A DNA stretch of 64,000 bases from Telluria mixta (GCF_029223865.1 NZ_CP119520.1:4526001-4590000); one strand, 5' to 3'. Counted from the stretch's first letter, positions 51,282-60,334 are shown. The notes: a model not told the origin generated them from the letters alone. Program-made: numbers and translations.

Positions 51282-52190
51282 TTATTTGCTCGACAGCATA
51301 GGCCCGAGCTCCCGGACGATTTGGATAACGGCCGGCCCGAGCACGACCATGATGATTGAAGGAAATATAAACAGCACGAGCGGGAATAGCATCTTCGTCG
51401 GTATCTTCGCGGCTTTCTCTTCGGCCCGGGCCTGGCGTTTATGACGCAGGTCTTCCGAAAACACGCGCAGGGAGTCGCCGATGCTGACCCCGAAACGGTC
51501 GGCCTGCGTCAGCAGCGTAGCGAACGACGTCAGTTCCTCGACACCGGTGCGCAGCGCGAGATTGTGCAGCGATTTCTCGCGCGTGCCCCCAGCCCGCATT
51601 TCAAGGTTGGTCAACTGCAGTTCTTCGGCCAGCGCCGGGCTCTTGTCCGCCAATTCTTCCGCCACGCGCGTGAGCGCCGCATCGAGGCCCAGGCCGGCCT
51701 CGACGCAGACCAGCAGCAGGTCGGCCGCATCCGGAAAGCTGTCGAAGATGTCGCGCTGGCGGGCGCGTCCGGCCAATGACAGCGCGACATTCGGCAGGTA
51801 GCAGCCCAGCGTGGCCGCGCCGAGGACCCAGAACACCAGCGTCATGCCCGCCGCACCTTGCGTGGCGCGCAGCGCCAGGAAAGTCGGCACGCCGGCCAGG
51901 ACGGGCAGCAGCGTCTTGAGGCCGAAGAAGACGTGCGGCGCTTTCGCATGGCGGATCCCGGCGTTCATGAAACGCACGCGCAGGGGCGACGTTTCCCAGT
52001 CGCCCGACGGCGTCGACAGCCGGGCGAACGGCGTGACCACGTCGATGATCCTGGTGCCCCAGACCTGCGGTCTCGCCTCGTCTTTGGCAAGCGCGTTCAG
52101 GCGCTGCTCGGTCCGGTCGGGCGCCAGCCACATGACCAGGCCGATGCAACCGGAGCCGACGGCAAGGAAGACGACGATGGGCAGCAACAT
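51282..52190 (-). CDS. tadC: Tad pilus inner membrane platform protein TadC
   Basis: 302 residues of the GspF/T2SS-F family. Membrane helices lie at the start (LLPIVVFLAVGSGCIGLVMWL), around 95-135 and at the end (MLFPLVLFIFPSIIMVVLGPAVI). The cytoplasmic core has FDSFPDAADLLLVCVEAGLGLDAALTRV and GTREKSLHNLALRTGVEEL, typical of TadC. With TadB it forms the platform that the TadA motor drives. It is the last gene of the operon, 12 bp after tadB, with AAGGAG before its ATG. Confidence 0.93.
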   Translation of the reverse strand: MLLPIVVFLAVGSGCIGLVMWLAPDRTEQRLNALAKDEARPQVWGTRIIDVVTPFARLSTPSGDWETSPLRVRFMNAGIRHAKAPHVFFGLKTLLPVLAGVPTFLALRATQGAAGMTLVFWVLGAATLGCYLPNVALSLAGRARQRDIFDSFPDAADLLLVCVEAGLGLDAALTRVAEELADKSPALAEELQLTNLEMRAGGTREKSLHNLALRTGVEELTSFATLLTQADRFGVSIGDSLRVFSEDLRHKRQARAEEKAAKIPTKMLFPLVLFIFPSIIMVVLGPAVIQIVRELGPMLSSK

Positions 52191-52202
52191 GGTGGTTCTC
52201 CT

Positions 52203-53165
52203 TCAGACATGGATCTTGGTAATGCGGCTCAGGACGATAATGCCCAGAACCATCATGGACAGCAGGACGCGCAGCATGCCGCGGCCGATCGGATCGAGCC
52301 ACAAGGGCTGCATGAATGTCGGATTCACATAGAACAGCAGGGCACCGAGGACGAACGGCAGCAGCGCCAGCGTCCACGCCGACATCCGGCCTTCCGACGT
52401 GAGGATGCGGATACGCGTGAGCAGCTTCAGGCGTTCGCGGATCAGCTTGCTTAAATTGCCCAGCACTTCCGTCAGATTGCCGCCCGACTGGCGCTGGACC
52501 AGCACGGCCACGGCGAAATACCGGTAGTCCGTCAGCGGTACCCGCTCGCACAGGCCGGTGAGCGCCTGCTGCAGGGAGACGCCGAAGCTCACCTGTTCGT
52601 GCACGAGGCGGAACTCGGCGGCGATGGGGTCGGGCATCTCCTCGGCCAGCAGCTGGATGCCCAGCGGGAGCGAGTGCCCGGCGCGCACCGCGCGTCCGAT
52701 CAGGTCGAGTGCCTCCGGCAACTGCTGTTCCAGGCGGCGCAGGCGTCGGCGTCGCTTCCACGTGACCCAGGCCCAGGGCAGGGTGGCCAGCAAGCCCGCG
52801 AGCACGATGCAAACGATGAACGGCTGGGCACCCAGCATGCCGGCAGCCAGTCCGGCCGCGCCGGCGGCGCCGCTCACGAGCAGCAAGCGCGAAATCGACC
52901 AGTGCAGGCCGGCCTGGGCGATCAGGCCGTTCAGCCGCACCGCCAGCACCACGCCGCTCAGCGTGCGCGCGAGCGCGGACAGCTCGCCCATCCGGCGCGA
53001 TTTCAGCAGGGGGCGCAGGGGCGTGGCGTCGGACTTGCGTGCCACCAGGTCGAGGCGCCGCTGCAGCCGGACGGCCGCCGCGCCGTGGCGTGCGCGCCAG
53101 AGCAGCCACGCGCCCTCGACGAGGAGGATCACGGCCAGGAAGACGAGCAGCAGGACGATGATCAT
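52203..53165 (-). CDS. tadB: Tad pilus inner membrane platform protein TadB
   Basis: 320 residues of the T2SS-F family. An N-terminal helix (MIIVLLLVFLAVILLVEGAWLLW), two central helices near 105-140 and a C-terminal pair (WTLALLPFVLGALLFYV, RVLLSMMVLGIIVL) surround the core PEALDLIGRAVRAGHSLPLGIQ and RQSGGNLTEVLGNLSKLIRER. It partners TadC. It begins 10 bp after tadA. Confidence 0.93.
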   Translation of the reverse strand: MIIVLLLVFLAVILLVEGAWLLWRARHGAAAVRLQRRLDLVARKSDATPLRPLLKSRRMGELSALARTLSGVVLAVRLNGLIAQAGLHWSISRLLLVSGAAGAAGLAAGMLGAQPFIVCIVLAGLLATLPWAWVTWKRRRRLRRLEQQLPEALDLIGRAVRAGHSLPLGIQLLAEEMPDPIAAEFRLVHEQVSFGVSLQQALTGLCERVPLTDYRYFAVAVLVQRQSGGNLTEVLGNLSKLIRERLKLLTRIRILTSEGRMSAWTLALLPFVLGALLFYVNPTFMQPLWLDPIGRGMLRVLLSMMVLGIIVLSRITKIHV

Positions 53166-53175
53166 GGCGGTCTCC

Positions 53176-54528
53176 TCAGGATTGACGGCGGCTCGGGTCG
53201 AACATCAGGTCCGGCAGCTGGATCCCGAACGCGCGCAGGCGATCCGCGAACCGCGGACGCACGCCCGTCGCCTGGAAATGGCCGACGATCTTGCCGTCGG
53301 TGTCCACGCCGGTCTGGTGATAGGCGAAGATCTCCTGCATCGTGATCACGTCGCCTTCCATGCCAGTGATTTCCTGGATGCTGGTGATCTTGCGCTTGCC
53401 GTCGGTCAGGCGCAGCGCCTGGATGATCACGGTGATGGCCGACGCGATCTGCTGGCGTGCCGCCTTGTGCGGCAGGTTCAGGTTCGCCATGCCGATCATG
53501 TTTTCCATGCGCGAGAGGGCGTCGCGCGGGGTGTTCGCGTGGATCGTCGTCAGCGAGCCCTCGTGGCCGGTGTTCATCGCCTGCAGCATGTCGACCGCCT
53601 CGGCACCGCGGACCTCGCCGATGATGATGCGGTCGGGACGCATCCGCAGTGCGTTCTTGACCAGCGCGCGTGCCGTGACCTCGCCCCGGCCCTCCATGTT
53701 CGGCGGCCGGGTCTCCAGGCGTACCACGTGCGGCTGCTGCAACTGGAGTTCGGCCGCGTCCTCGATGGTCACCAGGCGCTCCGACGCGGGAATGTAGCTG
53801 GACAGGATGTTCAGCAGCGTCGTCTTGCCCGCGCCGGTACCGCCGGAGATCACCATGTTGACCTTGGCGCGGCACAGGCCTTCGAGCATCTCCGCCATGT
53901 CGGGCGTGAGGCTGCGCATGTCGTCCACGAGGTTCGACATCTTCAGCGGGATGTGTGCGAAACGGCGGATCGACATCATCGGCCCGTCCAGGGCGATCGG
54001 CGGAATCACCGCGTTCACGCGCGAGCCGTCGGGCAGCCGGGCGTCGACCATCGGGCTCGATTCGTCGATGCGGCGGCCGACCAGCGACACGATCTTGTCG
54101 ATGATGCGCATCAGGTGCCGGTCGTCCGTGAAGGTGACGTCGCTGAGCTCCAGGCGGCCGCGCCGTTCGACGTAGATCTTGTCGTAGGCGTTGACGAGGA
54201 TGTCGGAGACGGCCGGGTCGGCCATCAGCAGCTCCAGCGGGCCGAAGCCCAGCATTTCGTGCTGGATGTCGCGCACCAGCATGCGCCGTTCGAGCCCGCT
54301 GACGGGCGTCTCGTCGTCCAGCAGCAGGCCGTCGATCGCGGTGGCGATCTCCTGGCGCAGCTTGTCCGGCGCCAGGCTCTCGAGCACCGTCAGGTCGAAC
54401 TGGTCGAGCAGCTTCAGGTGCATCTGCTCCTTCAGCTTCTTGTAGGCGTCACGCTGGACCGCCTGCTGCGGGCCCGTCCTGCCGGTTTCCCCGGCGGCGG
54501 GGGCGCTGAGTCGTTCGCGCAGGGACAT
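53176..54528 (-). CDS. tadA: Tad pilus assembly ATPase TadA (CpaF)
   Basis: 450 residues from the ATG of [10 protein letters not shown], preceded by GGAGG. This hexameric secretion ATPase powers Flp pilus extension and retraction. Motifs: Walker [15 protein letters not shown], the Asp box [23 protein letters not shown], Walker [17 protein letters not shown], and the His box [17 protein letters not shown]. The N-terminal region has the CpaF-type [25 protein letters not shown] longer open frame upstream to 55503 is a shadow of tadZ. Confidence 0.95.
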   Translation of the reverse strand: MSLRERLSAPAAGETGRTGPQQAVQRDAYKKLKEQMHLKLLDQFDLTVLESLAPDKLRQEIATAIDGLLLDDETPVSGLERRMLVRDIQHEMLGFGPLELLMADPAVSDILVNAYDKIYVERRGRLELSDVTFTDDRHLMRIIDKIVSLVGRRIDESSPMVDARLPDGSRVNAVIPPIALDGPMMSIRRFAHIPLKMSNLVDDMRSLTPDMAEMLEGLCRAKVNMVISGGTGAGKTTLLNILSSYIPASERLVTIEDAAELQLQQPHVVRLETRPPNMEGRGEVTARALVKNALRMRPDRIIIGEVRGAEAVDMLQAMNTGHEGSLTTIHANTPRDALSRMENMIGMANLNLPHKAARQQIASAITVIIQALRLTDGKRKITSIQEITGMEGDVITMQEIFAYHQTGVDTDGKIVGHFQATGVRPRFADRLRAFGIQLPDLMFDPSRRQS

Positions 54529-54563
54529 GGGAACCTCCGGAGAATGAAGACGGGCGATGGGCG

Positions 54564-55712
54564 TCAGGCGCGCCGGAACAGGCGGTCGAACAGGCCGACG
54601 TGCGGATCGAGGACCGGCACCATCGTATCGCCGAGTTCGCTCAGGCTGCGGATCACGCCATGCTTGCGCTCCACCTGCACGAGCGGCACGCCCTGGTTGA
54701 TGGCGGTGCTCACCTGGCGCCAGCCGTTGGCGATCATGTGGATCTGGTGCGCGCCGAGCGTGCGCCGGATCCGGTCGATCGTGATGTCGTCGCGCTTGTC
54801 GTAGCGGTTCAGCAGCAGCTCGATCTTGTCGTTCGCGTAGTCGAGCGAGCGGAACACCGACAGCAGCCTGTCGGCGTTGCGCAGGTGCGGGACGCTGGCC
54901 TGCAGCACGAGGAAGATCGTCGATGCCTGGTCGAGCGCGGTCATCATCATGGCGTCGACGATGCGCGGCATGTCGAGCAGGACGAAGTCGTATTGCGTCA
55001 CGGCCAGCCTGAGGATGGCGTCGATGTGCTCGGGCGTGATGTCGGTGGCCTGGCCGGGTTCCTCCGGCGCGGCGAGGATGCTGTAGGTCGGCGTCACCTT
55101 GATGGCGCTGGCCTGCAGCAGCGGCGCGTCCAGGCGATTGATGTCGCGCGCCAGGTCGGCGATGGTGGTCGTGGCCTTGGCGTCCTGCAGGAAGCTCAGT
55201 GCGTCGCCGAACTGCAGGTTCAGGTCGACCAGCAGAACCTTGTGCGTCTGCGCCAGCTGGTAACCGAAATTCGTGGCGAGGAACGTGGTGCCGCTGCCGC
55301 CGCTCGTGCCGACGAAGGCGTGGACCTTGCCGTGGCTGGCCGTCCAGGATGCCGTCAGCTTGGCGGCCGCGCGCTCCACCGCCGCCAGCAGCTCGCCCGG
55401 ATGGAGCGAAGGCAGCACCTCGCGCACGCCGGCGCGCATCGCGTCGATCAGGAAGGCGGGCGTTCTCATGGTGGTCAGCAGCAGGATGGCCACGCCGGGG
55501 CACTGCAGCGTGGTCCGTTCGATCCCGGCGAGATCGAGCATGACGTCGTCGCGCCCGTCCAGCAGAAGCAGGTCGGGCCCCAGCGACTTCACGAGCGTGC
55601 GCAGGTCGGCGGCGGTACCGGGCGTGGTCGTGACATCGTGCCCCGTGCCGGCGAAGATGGACCCCGCGTGCTTGAGGAATGGCTTGTCTTCGGAAACGAT
55701 CAGGATTTTCAT
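54564..55712 (-). CDS. tadZ: Tad pilus localisation protein TadZ (CpaE), ParA/MinD-like
   Basis: 382 residues. An N-terminal receiver-like domain (MKILIVSEDKPFLKHAGSIF, PDLLLLDGRDDVML) is followed by an ATPase-like domain. Its nucleotide loop is FVGTSGGSGTTFLATNFG, lacking both lysines of the usual deviant Walker A (KGGxGKT), which is seen in atypical TadZ/CpaE proteins. VLLVDLNLQFGDALSFL and YDFVLLDMPRIV follow. TadZ places the pilus machine at the pole. It is 35 bp upstream of tadA and 16 bp downstream of the TadE-like gene. Confidence 0.92.
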   Translation of the reverse strand: MKILIVSEDKPFLKHAGSIFAGTGHDVTTTPGTAADLRTLVKSLGPDLLLLDGRDDVMLDLAGIERTTLQCPGVAILLLTTMRTPAFLIDAMRAGVREVLPSLHPGELLAAVERAAAKLTASWTASHGKVHAFVGTSGGSGTTFLATNFGYQLAQTHKVLLVDLNLQFGDALSFLQDAKATTTIADLARDINRLDAPLLQASAIKVTPTYSILAAPEEPGQATDITPEHIDAILRLAVTQYDFVLLDMPRIVDAMMMTALDQASTIFLVLQASVPHLRNADRLLSVFRSLDYANDKIELLLNRYDKRDDITIDRIRRTLGAHQIHMIANGWRQVSTAINQGVPLVQVERKHGVIRSLSELGDTMVPVLDPHVGLFDRLFRRA

Positions 55713-55728
55713 GACTCCTCCAGGGGGC

Positions 55729-56154
55729 CTAGCAGATCAATGGGTTATAGGTCATCATCTCGCGCGTGAGATACGTGGAAAAACCGGGCAGCGCCCATGC
55801 GGGCTGGCCTACCGTCCCCGGGAGCGGCGAGACCCACCGGAAGTTCAGGCCCGTGAGCGAGACCGTGACGGCTTCGCAGTTGGCGGCGTTGCAGCCGGCC
55901 GGCTCCCACGCGACGGTGATGTTGGAGGCGGTAATGTCGGGCATCAGCGCCTGCATCCTGGCCAATACGCGGCTGTTGCTGCTCGGGTCGGCGCAGACGA
56001 CGGCGTAGCGGGCGCCCTCGCGCGACACCTCGTTCGCCGTGTTCCACGTGTAGAGCAGGCGCGCGAAGTCCATGATGCCGAACACCACCATGAGGAACAT
56101 GAGCATGACGAGGGCGAATTCCACGGTCGTCGCGCCGGTCTGGCGGGTGTTCAT
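55729..56154 (-). CDS. TadE/TadF-like minor pseudopilin (second copy)
   Basis: 141 residues. MNTRQTGATTVEFALVMLMFLMVVFGIMDFARLLY is the TadE-type start: a short basic leader, a Glu at the +5-like position of the processed form, then a hydrophobic helix. The periplasmic part has four cysteines (VVCADP, GCNAANC and the terminal Cys). Such minor pseudopilins are needed for pilus assembly. Its ATG overlaps the upstream tadE stop by 4 bp. Confidence 0.88.
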   Translation of the reverse strand: MNTRQTGATTVEFALVMLMFLMVVFGIMDFARLLYTWNTANEVSREGARYAVVCADPSSNSRVLARMQALMPDITASNITVAWEPAGCNAANCEAVTVSLTGLNFRWVSPLPGTVGQPAWALPGFSTYLTREMMTYNPLIC

Positions 56155-56576
56155 GTCGGGCTCCTCAACGTTGCCTGGATCGTACCGAGCGTGATGTCGT
56201 CAAAGGCGATCCAGGACACGCCTTTCACGAGCGGCACGAAGGTATAGCCGGTCACGGTGACCGTCACGGTGTTCAACACGGGATAGCTGCCGGTCGTGCC
56301 CCACGTCGGGGCCGGCACGTTCGACAGGCTCAGGCCCGGCACCAGCGGCGTGCCGGTCCCCGCCGGGTTGCCGTACACGACGATGTTGCGCGCCTTGTCG
56401 ACGTCGATGCCGGGCGAGCGCACGGACAGGTAACGCGCCGCCTGGCGGACGGATTTCGCCAGCGTGTTGTACTGGTAGTAGGCACGGCCGAACTCGAGGA
56501 TGGGCAACATGAGCATGAGCAGCAGCGGCAGGGCCAATGCGAACTCCGTCAGCGCGACGCCTTGTTCCCTTTTCAT
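56151..56576 (-). CDS. tadE: TadE-like minor pseudopilin
   Basis: 141 residues. MKREQGVALTEFALALPLLLMLMLPILEFGRAYYQYN shows the short leader, TEFAL motif and hydrophobic helix of the TadE family. The rest is a beta-rich periplasmic domain (VLNTVTVTVTGYTFV). It lies 10 bp after tadG and overlaps the next pseudopilin gene. Which of the two copies corresponds to TadE and which to TadF cannot be fixed. Confidence 0.88.
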   Translation of the reverse strand: MKREQGVALTEFALALPLLLMLMLPILEFGRAYYQYNTLAKSVRQAARYLSVRSPGIDVDKARNIVVYGNPAGTGTPLVPGLSLSNVPAPTWGTTGSYPVLNTVTVTVTGYTFVPLVKGVSWIAFDDITLGTIQATLRSPT

Positions 56577-56586
56577 GTAACCCTCC

Positions 56587-57789
56587 TTATCTCACGAGCA
56601 CAGGCACCAGGGGACCGGCGGCGCCGCCCGGCAGGCCGCTGCCGGTGCAGGGACTGTCCGCGGACGATGCATTGCCCAGGTATTCGAGCTGCACGTCGAC
56701 CATCGGCGTCGACAGCGGCTGCAGGATCAGCATGCAGACGAAATCGGCGACCTTGCCGCCTTGCACGACCGGCACCGCGACGAGGCGCCGGTTGGTGCCG
56801 TAGCGCTGCATGTCGCCGCCGGCGCCCGAGGATGCCAGCGACTGGGCGTTCAGCTTGATGTCGTTGTTCTTCTCGCAGTCCGATACCGAGGCGGCGCAGG
56901 GAGCGAACGACTGGCGCTTGGCGACGAAATCGCTGTACGCGGCGCGCCCGGGCGACCATGAGGTACCGGTGTACACCCGGCCGGTGAAGTCCGGCGGATT
57001 GGCGCTGGGCCCGTCGCCGTTCTTGTAGATGCCGAAGCGGGTATTCCAGATGTCGGCGATCGATTGTTGCACGCCGGGTGTGCCGAGCGTGTCGCCCACG
57101 CGGGTGCCGCAATGCCCGGCCAGCTCCGCATTCGTCTCGGACGCGCTGTTGCTGCCGTCCAGGTTCGCCCAGCCGATCTGGCCGTTCGTGGCCCCGGTCT
57201 TGCTGAGCAGGGTGACCCAGTCGCCTTTCGCGAAGCCGTAGTCGGGCGCCGCCCCGCCTGCCTTGGGGCGGATCGCGAGCGGCACCGGGCAGGTCGACTG
57301 GGCCGGCGTGGTCGTGGCCTCGGCCGCCGCGCCGACGTCCATCGTGCCGGCGTAGGCCGTCGTACCGGTCGCCTGGCCGAACATGAGCAGCAGCGACGTC
57401 TGGGTCGCCGGCTGGGTGTGCGTGCAACGGACGTAGCGTGCGGCGGCGCTGCTGGTCGTTGCGACGTGATCCTTGTCGCGGAACGCGATGTCGGCGGCGG
57501 TCACGCCACCTTTCCCATTCCAGCTGGCCAGCTGCATGTCGACGCGATTGGCGTTGCCGGCCGCGATGCCGGCATTGGTGGCCCGCGTCAGCGCATCGGG
57601 CTGGCCGTTCAATTCCTGCGCGCCGGCGAGGGCGCAGGCGTCCATGGCGGTCTGCAGTTCGGTACGGATGATGTACAGGTGACCGAAGTCGAGCGCGAGG
57701 CCCATGAAGCCCATCAGCAGCATGAGGAGCAAGGCGAAGGCGACGATAACTCCGCCTCGCTCCCTGCTCACTGCCAACCTAGTCCTCAT
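56587..57789 (-). CDS. tadG: TadG-like pilus assembly protein
   Basis: 400 residues from the ATG of MRTRLAVSRERGG, which has GGGAG six bases upstream; the longer frame to 57861 is unsupported. RERGGVIVAFALLLMLLMGFMGLALDFGHLYIIRTELQTAMDACALAGAQ is the TadG N-terminal Flp-like helix and the DACALAGA motif (quoted in parts: GVIVAFALLLMLL, DFGHLYIIRTELQ, ALAGAQEL). The large periplasmic domain lacks an obvious von Willebrand MIDAS motif. It probably anchors or caps the pilus. It sits between the pilin genes and tadE. Confidence 0.85.
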   Translation of the reverse strand: MRTRLAVSRERGGVIVAFALLLMLLMGFMGLALDFGHLYIIRTELQTAMDACALAGAQELNGQPDALTRATNAGIAAGNANRVDMQLASWNGKGGVTAADIAFRDKDHVATTSSAAARYVRCTHTQPATQTSLLLMFGQATGTTAYAGTMDVGAAAEATTTPAQSTCPVPLAIRPKAGGAAPDYGFAKGDWVTLLSKTGATNGQIGWANLDGSNSASETNAELAGHCGTRVGDTLGTPGVQQSIADIWNTRFGIYKNGDGPSANPPDFTGRVYTGTSWSPGRAAYSDFVAKRQSFAPCAASVSDCEKNNDIKLNAQSLASSGAGGDMQRYGTNRRLVAVPVVQGGKVADFVCMLILQPLSTPMVDVQLEYLGNASSADSPCTGSGLPGGAAGPLVPVLVR

Positions 57790-57872
57790 GGCGAACTCCC
57801 CGCATCGTTCGATAGGTGGATCGGTCATCGACGCCGTGCCGCAGCGCGTGCGGCACGGCACGGCTCAGTGGA

Positions 57873-58085
57873 TCAGCAGCTGCTGGTCGTGGAGGAGAAG
57901 CAGGTTTTCACGCGGTCGACCAAGGTTTTCATGGCCCCGGTTGCCCCTCCGAAGGCGGTCGACAGCGCGACGGCCAGGCCGATCGAGACCAGCGCGATGA
58001 TCAGGGCGTATTCCACGACCTGGGCACCGTCTTCTTCACGGGAGAAATCGACGGCGACGTTCTTGAGCGATTTGATGACGTTCAT
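57873..58085 (-). CDS. flp: Flp-family type IVb pilin, copy 1
   Basis: 70 residues. After a basic leader comes EEDGAQVVEYALIIALVSIG, with the Flp signature G-A-x3-EYALI and conserved Glu and Tyr, then the helix LAVALSTAFGG. TadV should cut just before the hydrophobic helix. The C-terminus has two cysteines (KTCFSSTTSSC) able to form a loop. It is about 75-80 percent identical to the copy upstream, mostly in the helix, and arose by tandem duplication. Confidence 0.93.
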   Translation of the reverse strand: MNVIKSLKNVAVDFSREEDGAQVVEYALIIALVSIGLAVALSTAFGGATGAMKTLVDRVKTCFSSTTSSC

Positions 58086-58147
58086 TTTGAATCCTTCCGA
58101 CTTGGTTGATTGAATGAATCCGGTCCGGCTGGTCCGGGGTAACGCTA

Positions 58148-58437
58148 CTGCTGAAAAATCTTCTGTTGGCGCTGCTAACAGGTCGTCGCACCGGCGCCGA
58201 AGCAGGTCTTGACGCGATCGACCAGATCCTTCAACGCCCCGGTCGAGCCGCCAAAGGCGGTCGACAGCGCGACGGCCAGTCCGATCGACACCAGTGCGAT
58301 CACTAGGGCATACTCGACGACCTGGGCGCCGCTTTCTTCACGATAAAAACCGACGATTAAGTTCTTCATACGACCTCCTGTTTTGCCCGAATGATTGAGG
58401 AGCGGGGTTCGCTCCCTGCCGCTTCCCTGCTGAAAAA
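58148..58437 (-). repeat. Duplicated leader element ahead of both flp genes
   Basis: On the minus strand TTTTTCAGCAG occurs at 58427-58437 and again at 58148-58158. The first is 58-68 bp upstream of flp copy 2 and the second 63-73 bp upstream of copy 1. So the duplication took in the leader as well as the gene. It could be a processing or binding site for differential pilin mRNA. Confidence 0.6.
58175..58369 (-). CDS. flp: Flp-family type IVb pilin, copy 2
   Basis: 64 residues. EESGAQVVEYALVIALVSIG and LAVALSTAFGGSTGALKDLV match copy 1 closely; the C-terminal pair of cysteines is kept (KTCFGAGATTC). The leader is five residues shorter than in copy 1. AGGAGG precedes the ATG. It is read first of the two in the operon. 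Which is the major pilin is unknown. Confidence 0.93.
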   Translation of the reverse strand: MKNLIVGFYREESGAQVVEYALVIALVSIGLAVALSTAFGGSTGALKDLVDRVKTCFGAGATTC

Positions 58438-58453
58438 CTGCCTTGCATCACCG

Positions 58454-58732
58454 TCAGCGCGCCGCGCCGCCGATCGCGCCGCCGATGTTGATCACGTTGA
58501 CGACCGGCGGCGGTTCCTTGAACGAATCCTGGTAGCGCTTGACGGCTTCCTTCGCCGCGCGGCCGTCGATGCCCGTGACATTGTCGGGACGGCTGCCCGC
58601 GGCCGGATCGATCGTCATTGCAAGGCGCGCATCGCGCACCGCCGTGCCCATCCGCGCGTCGTAGTGCGGGGTCGGCGTGTTCGCGCAACCGGCTGCCAGC
58701 AGGGCGATTGCCCATAGCGTCAGGTTCTTCAT
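58454..58732 (-). CDS. Small lipoprotein of the tad operon
   Basis: 92 residues. A lipoprotein leader (MKNLTLWAIALLAAGC) has the lipobox LAAGC. The mature part carries RMGTAVRDARLAMTIDP and a Gly-rich end (NVINIGGAIGGAAR). It overlaps the secretin gene by 4 bp (ATGA). By position it could be a secretin pilotin or TadD/RcpB-like helper, but it has no TPR and is much shorter than TadD. Similar short lipoproteins sit in tad loci of related bacteria. Confidence 0.8.
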   Translation of the reverse strand: MKNLTLWAIALLAAGCANTPTPHYDARMGTAVRDARLAMTIDPAAGSRPDNVTGIDGRAAKEAVKRYQDSFKEPPPVVNVINIGGAIGGAAR

Positions 58733-60300
58733 TGGTCTTTCCTTTCGGCGCCGGCCGTGCCGGAGGCGCCCTCGAGACGTCCGTTCAGGTAGACGCCGGC
58801 GCGCGACGGCGGCGCGTGGTTGTCGGTGGGGAGTCGCGGCGGCGCGGCCAGCGGTTTGACCAGCCGTGGCGTGATCACGAACATCAGCTCCGTCTGGTCT
58901 TTCTGGAACTCGCTGCTGCGGAACAGCGCGCCCAGCACGGGCACTTCGCCCAGGCCGGGAAAGCGCTTGATGGTTTCCGTCATGTTGTTCTTGATGAGAC
59001 CCGCGATCACGAAGCTCTGGCCGTCGTTCAGCTGCACCGTCGTGTCGGCGCGCCGCACGGTGAACGAGGGCAGCACCGCGGTGACGCCGTTGATCGTCGC
59101 GAACGGCGACCCGGTCTGCGACAGGTCGGACACTTCGGACACCATCTTGAGATTGATGCGCGAGCCGCCCAGCACCGTGGGCGTGAATTTCACCCCGATG
59201 CCGAATTCCTTTTCCTCCAGCGTGATCGTGCCGTAGCCGGCGGCGCTGGGCTCGCGCGCGACGGGGATGAAGATCTTGCCGCCCGAGAGGAAGCTCGCCT
59301 GCTGGCCGCTGATGGCCATGATGTTCGGCTCGGCCAGCACGCGCACCAAGCCATCGTCCTTCTGGCCGTCGACCTGGATGGCCGTGCGGCCGATGCGCAT
59401 CGCCTCGACCAGGCCGCCGCCCTGGCTGAGGAAGTTCGACAGCAGGGAGAACGTATCGGTGCCGCCGTTGCGGGACCGGTTCATGCCGACGCCGGCGCCC
59501 AGCTTGTCCAGCAGGGTCTTGCTGACCTCGGCGATCTTCACCTCCAGCATCACCTGCTGGGCGCCGGCGACGCGCAGCAGGTTCACGACCTTCTTGCCGT
59601 CGCCATATGAGGCCGCCAGCGCCAGCACCTGGTCGAGCACCACGGCGTCGCTGACCTCGCCTATGAGCACGAGGCTGTTCTCCGCGGCCTTGACGGCGAT
59701 GCCGCGTTCTTCCGGCACCAGGTCGGCCAGCAGCGACTGCAGCGTTTCCGGATCGACGGTGACGATGATGTCCTTCACGTGGCAGCGCCCGTCCGTGTCC
59801 TGCAGGATCACGTTCATCGAGCCCGCCTTGCGGCCGAGCACGAACAGTTCGGTCGGCGCCAGCAACGTGATGCGCACTTCCGAGACGCCCGCCTGTTCCT
59901 GCGCTGCGGCGGGCGCGGTGAACGGCATGGCCGGCAGGCCGGCCGGCGCGGCAGGATACGCGCCCGGCAGCGTCATGGCCGGCAGGGCCGCCGGCGCGGC
60001 GGGATTCGTTCCCGGCAGCGCCGTGGCCGGCAGGGCGGCCGGCGCGGCGGGATTCGTTTCCGGCAGCGCCATGGCGGGGTGCTGGTCGGGCTGCACGCCA
60101 CCGACCGCCATGCGCACCACCGAATAAGGCAGCATCACGACGGTGGATTTGCCGAGCGTGACATGCGAGGGCTTTTCGACCTGCGTCGCGCTGCACTGGC
60201 GCAGCACGGCGGTCGCTTTCCGGGCGGCGGCGTTCGCGGCGCTGGCGTTCGCGCAGCAGAGCGCGGCGGCCGCCAGGGTGGTGAGGACGATATGGCGCAC
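58729..60300 (-). CDS. rcpA: Tad secretin RcpA (CpaC) with repeat insertion in its N-terminal domain
   Basis: 523 residues. A signal peptide ends ANA-A. The N-terminal pilus-secretin domain is split: VVRMAVGG at 62-68 and EVRITLLAPTELFVLGRKAG at 141-160 should be nearly contiguous, but about 70 Pro/Ala-rich residues with three 16-residue repeats lie between. A BON-like domain (VTVDPETLQSLLADLV) follows, then the secretin barrel (VMLEVKIAEVSKTLLDKLG, VLAEPNIMAISGQQASFLSGG, SFVIAGLIKNN, LPVLGALFRSSEFQ-like segment, TELMFVITPRLV). It forms the outer membrane pore for Flp pili. It overlaps the lipoprotein gene. Confidence 0.93.
   Translation of the reverse strand: MRHIVLTTLAAAALCCANASAANAAARKATAVLRQCSATQVEKPSHVTLGKSTVVMLPYSVVRMAVGGVQPDQHPAMALPETNPAAPAALPATALPGTNPAAPAALPAMTLPGAYPAAPAGLPAMPFTAPAAAQEQAGVSEVRITLLAPTELFVLGRKAGSMNVILQDTDGRCHVKDIIVTVDPETLQSLLADLVPEERGIAVKAAENSLVLIGEVSDAVVLDQVLALAASYGDGKKVVNLLRVAGAQQVMLEVKIAEVSKTLLDKLGAGVGMNRSRNGGTDTFSLLSNFLSQGGGLVEAMRIGRTAIQVDGQKDDGLVRVLAEPNIMAISGQQASFLSGGKIFIPVAREPSAAGYGTITLEEKEFGIGVKFTPTVLGGSRINLKMVSEVSDLSQTGSPFATINGVTAVLPSFTVRRADTTVQLNDGQSFVIAGLIKNNMTETIKRFPGLGEVPVLGALFRSSEFQKDQTELMFVITPRLVKPLAAPPRLPTDNHAPPSRAGVYLNGRLEGASGTAGAERKDQ
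59927..60070 (-). repeat. 48-bp tandem repeat (three units) inside the secretin gene
   Basis: Units at 59927-59974, 59975-60022 and 60023-60070 are near identical; units 2 and 3 differ at only a few bases. They encode three 16-residue units of the form xALPxTNPAAPAALPA at residues 77-124. The unit length is a multiple of three, so copy number can change without loss of frame. Confidence 0.92.
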
Positions 60301-60334
60301 GATTGACTCCTGTCCGGTTGGCGTTCTTGTCGGT

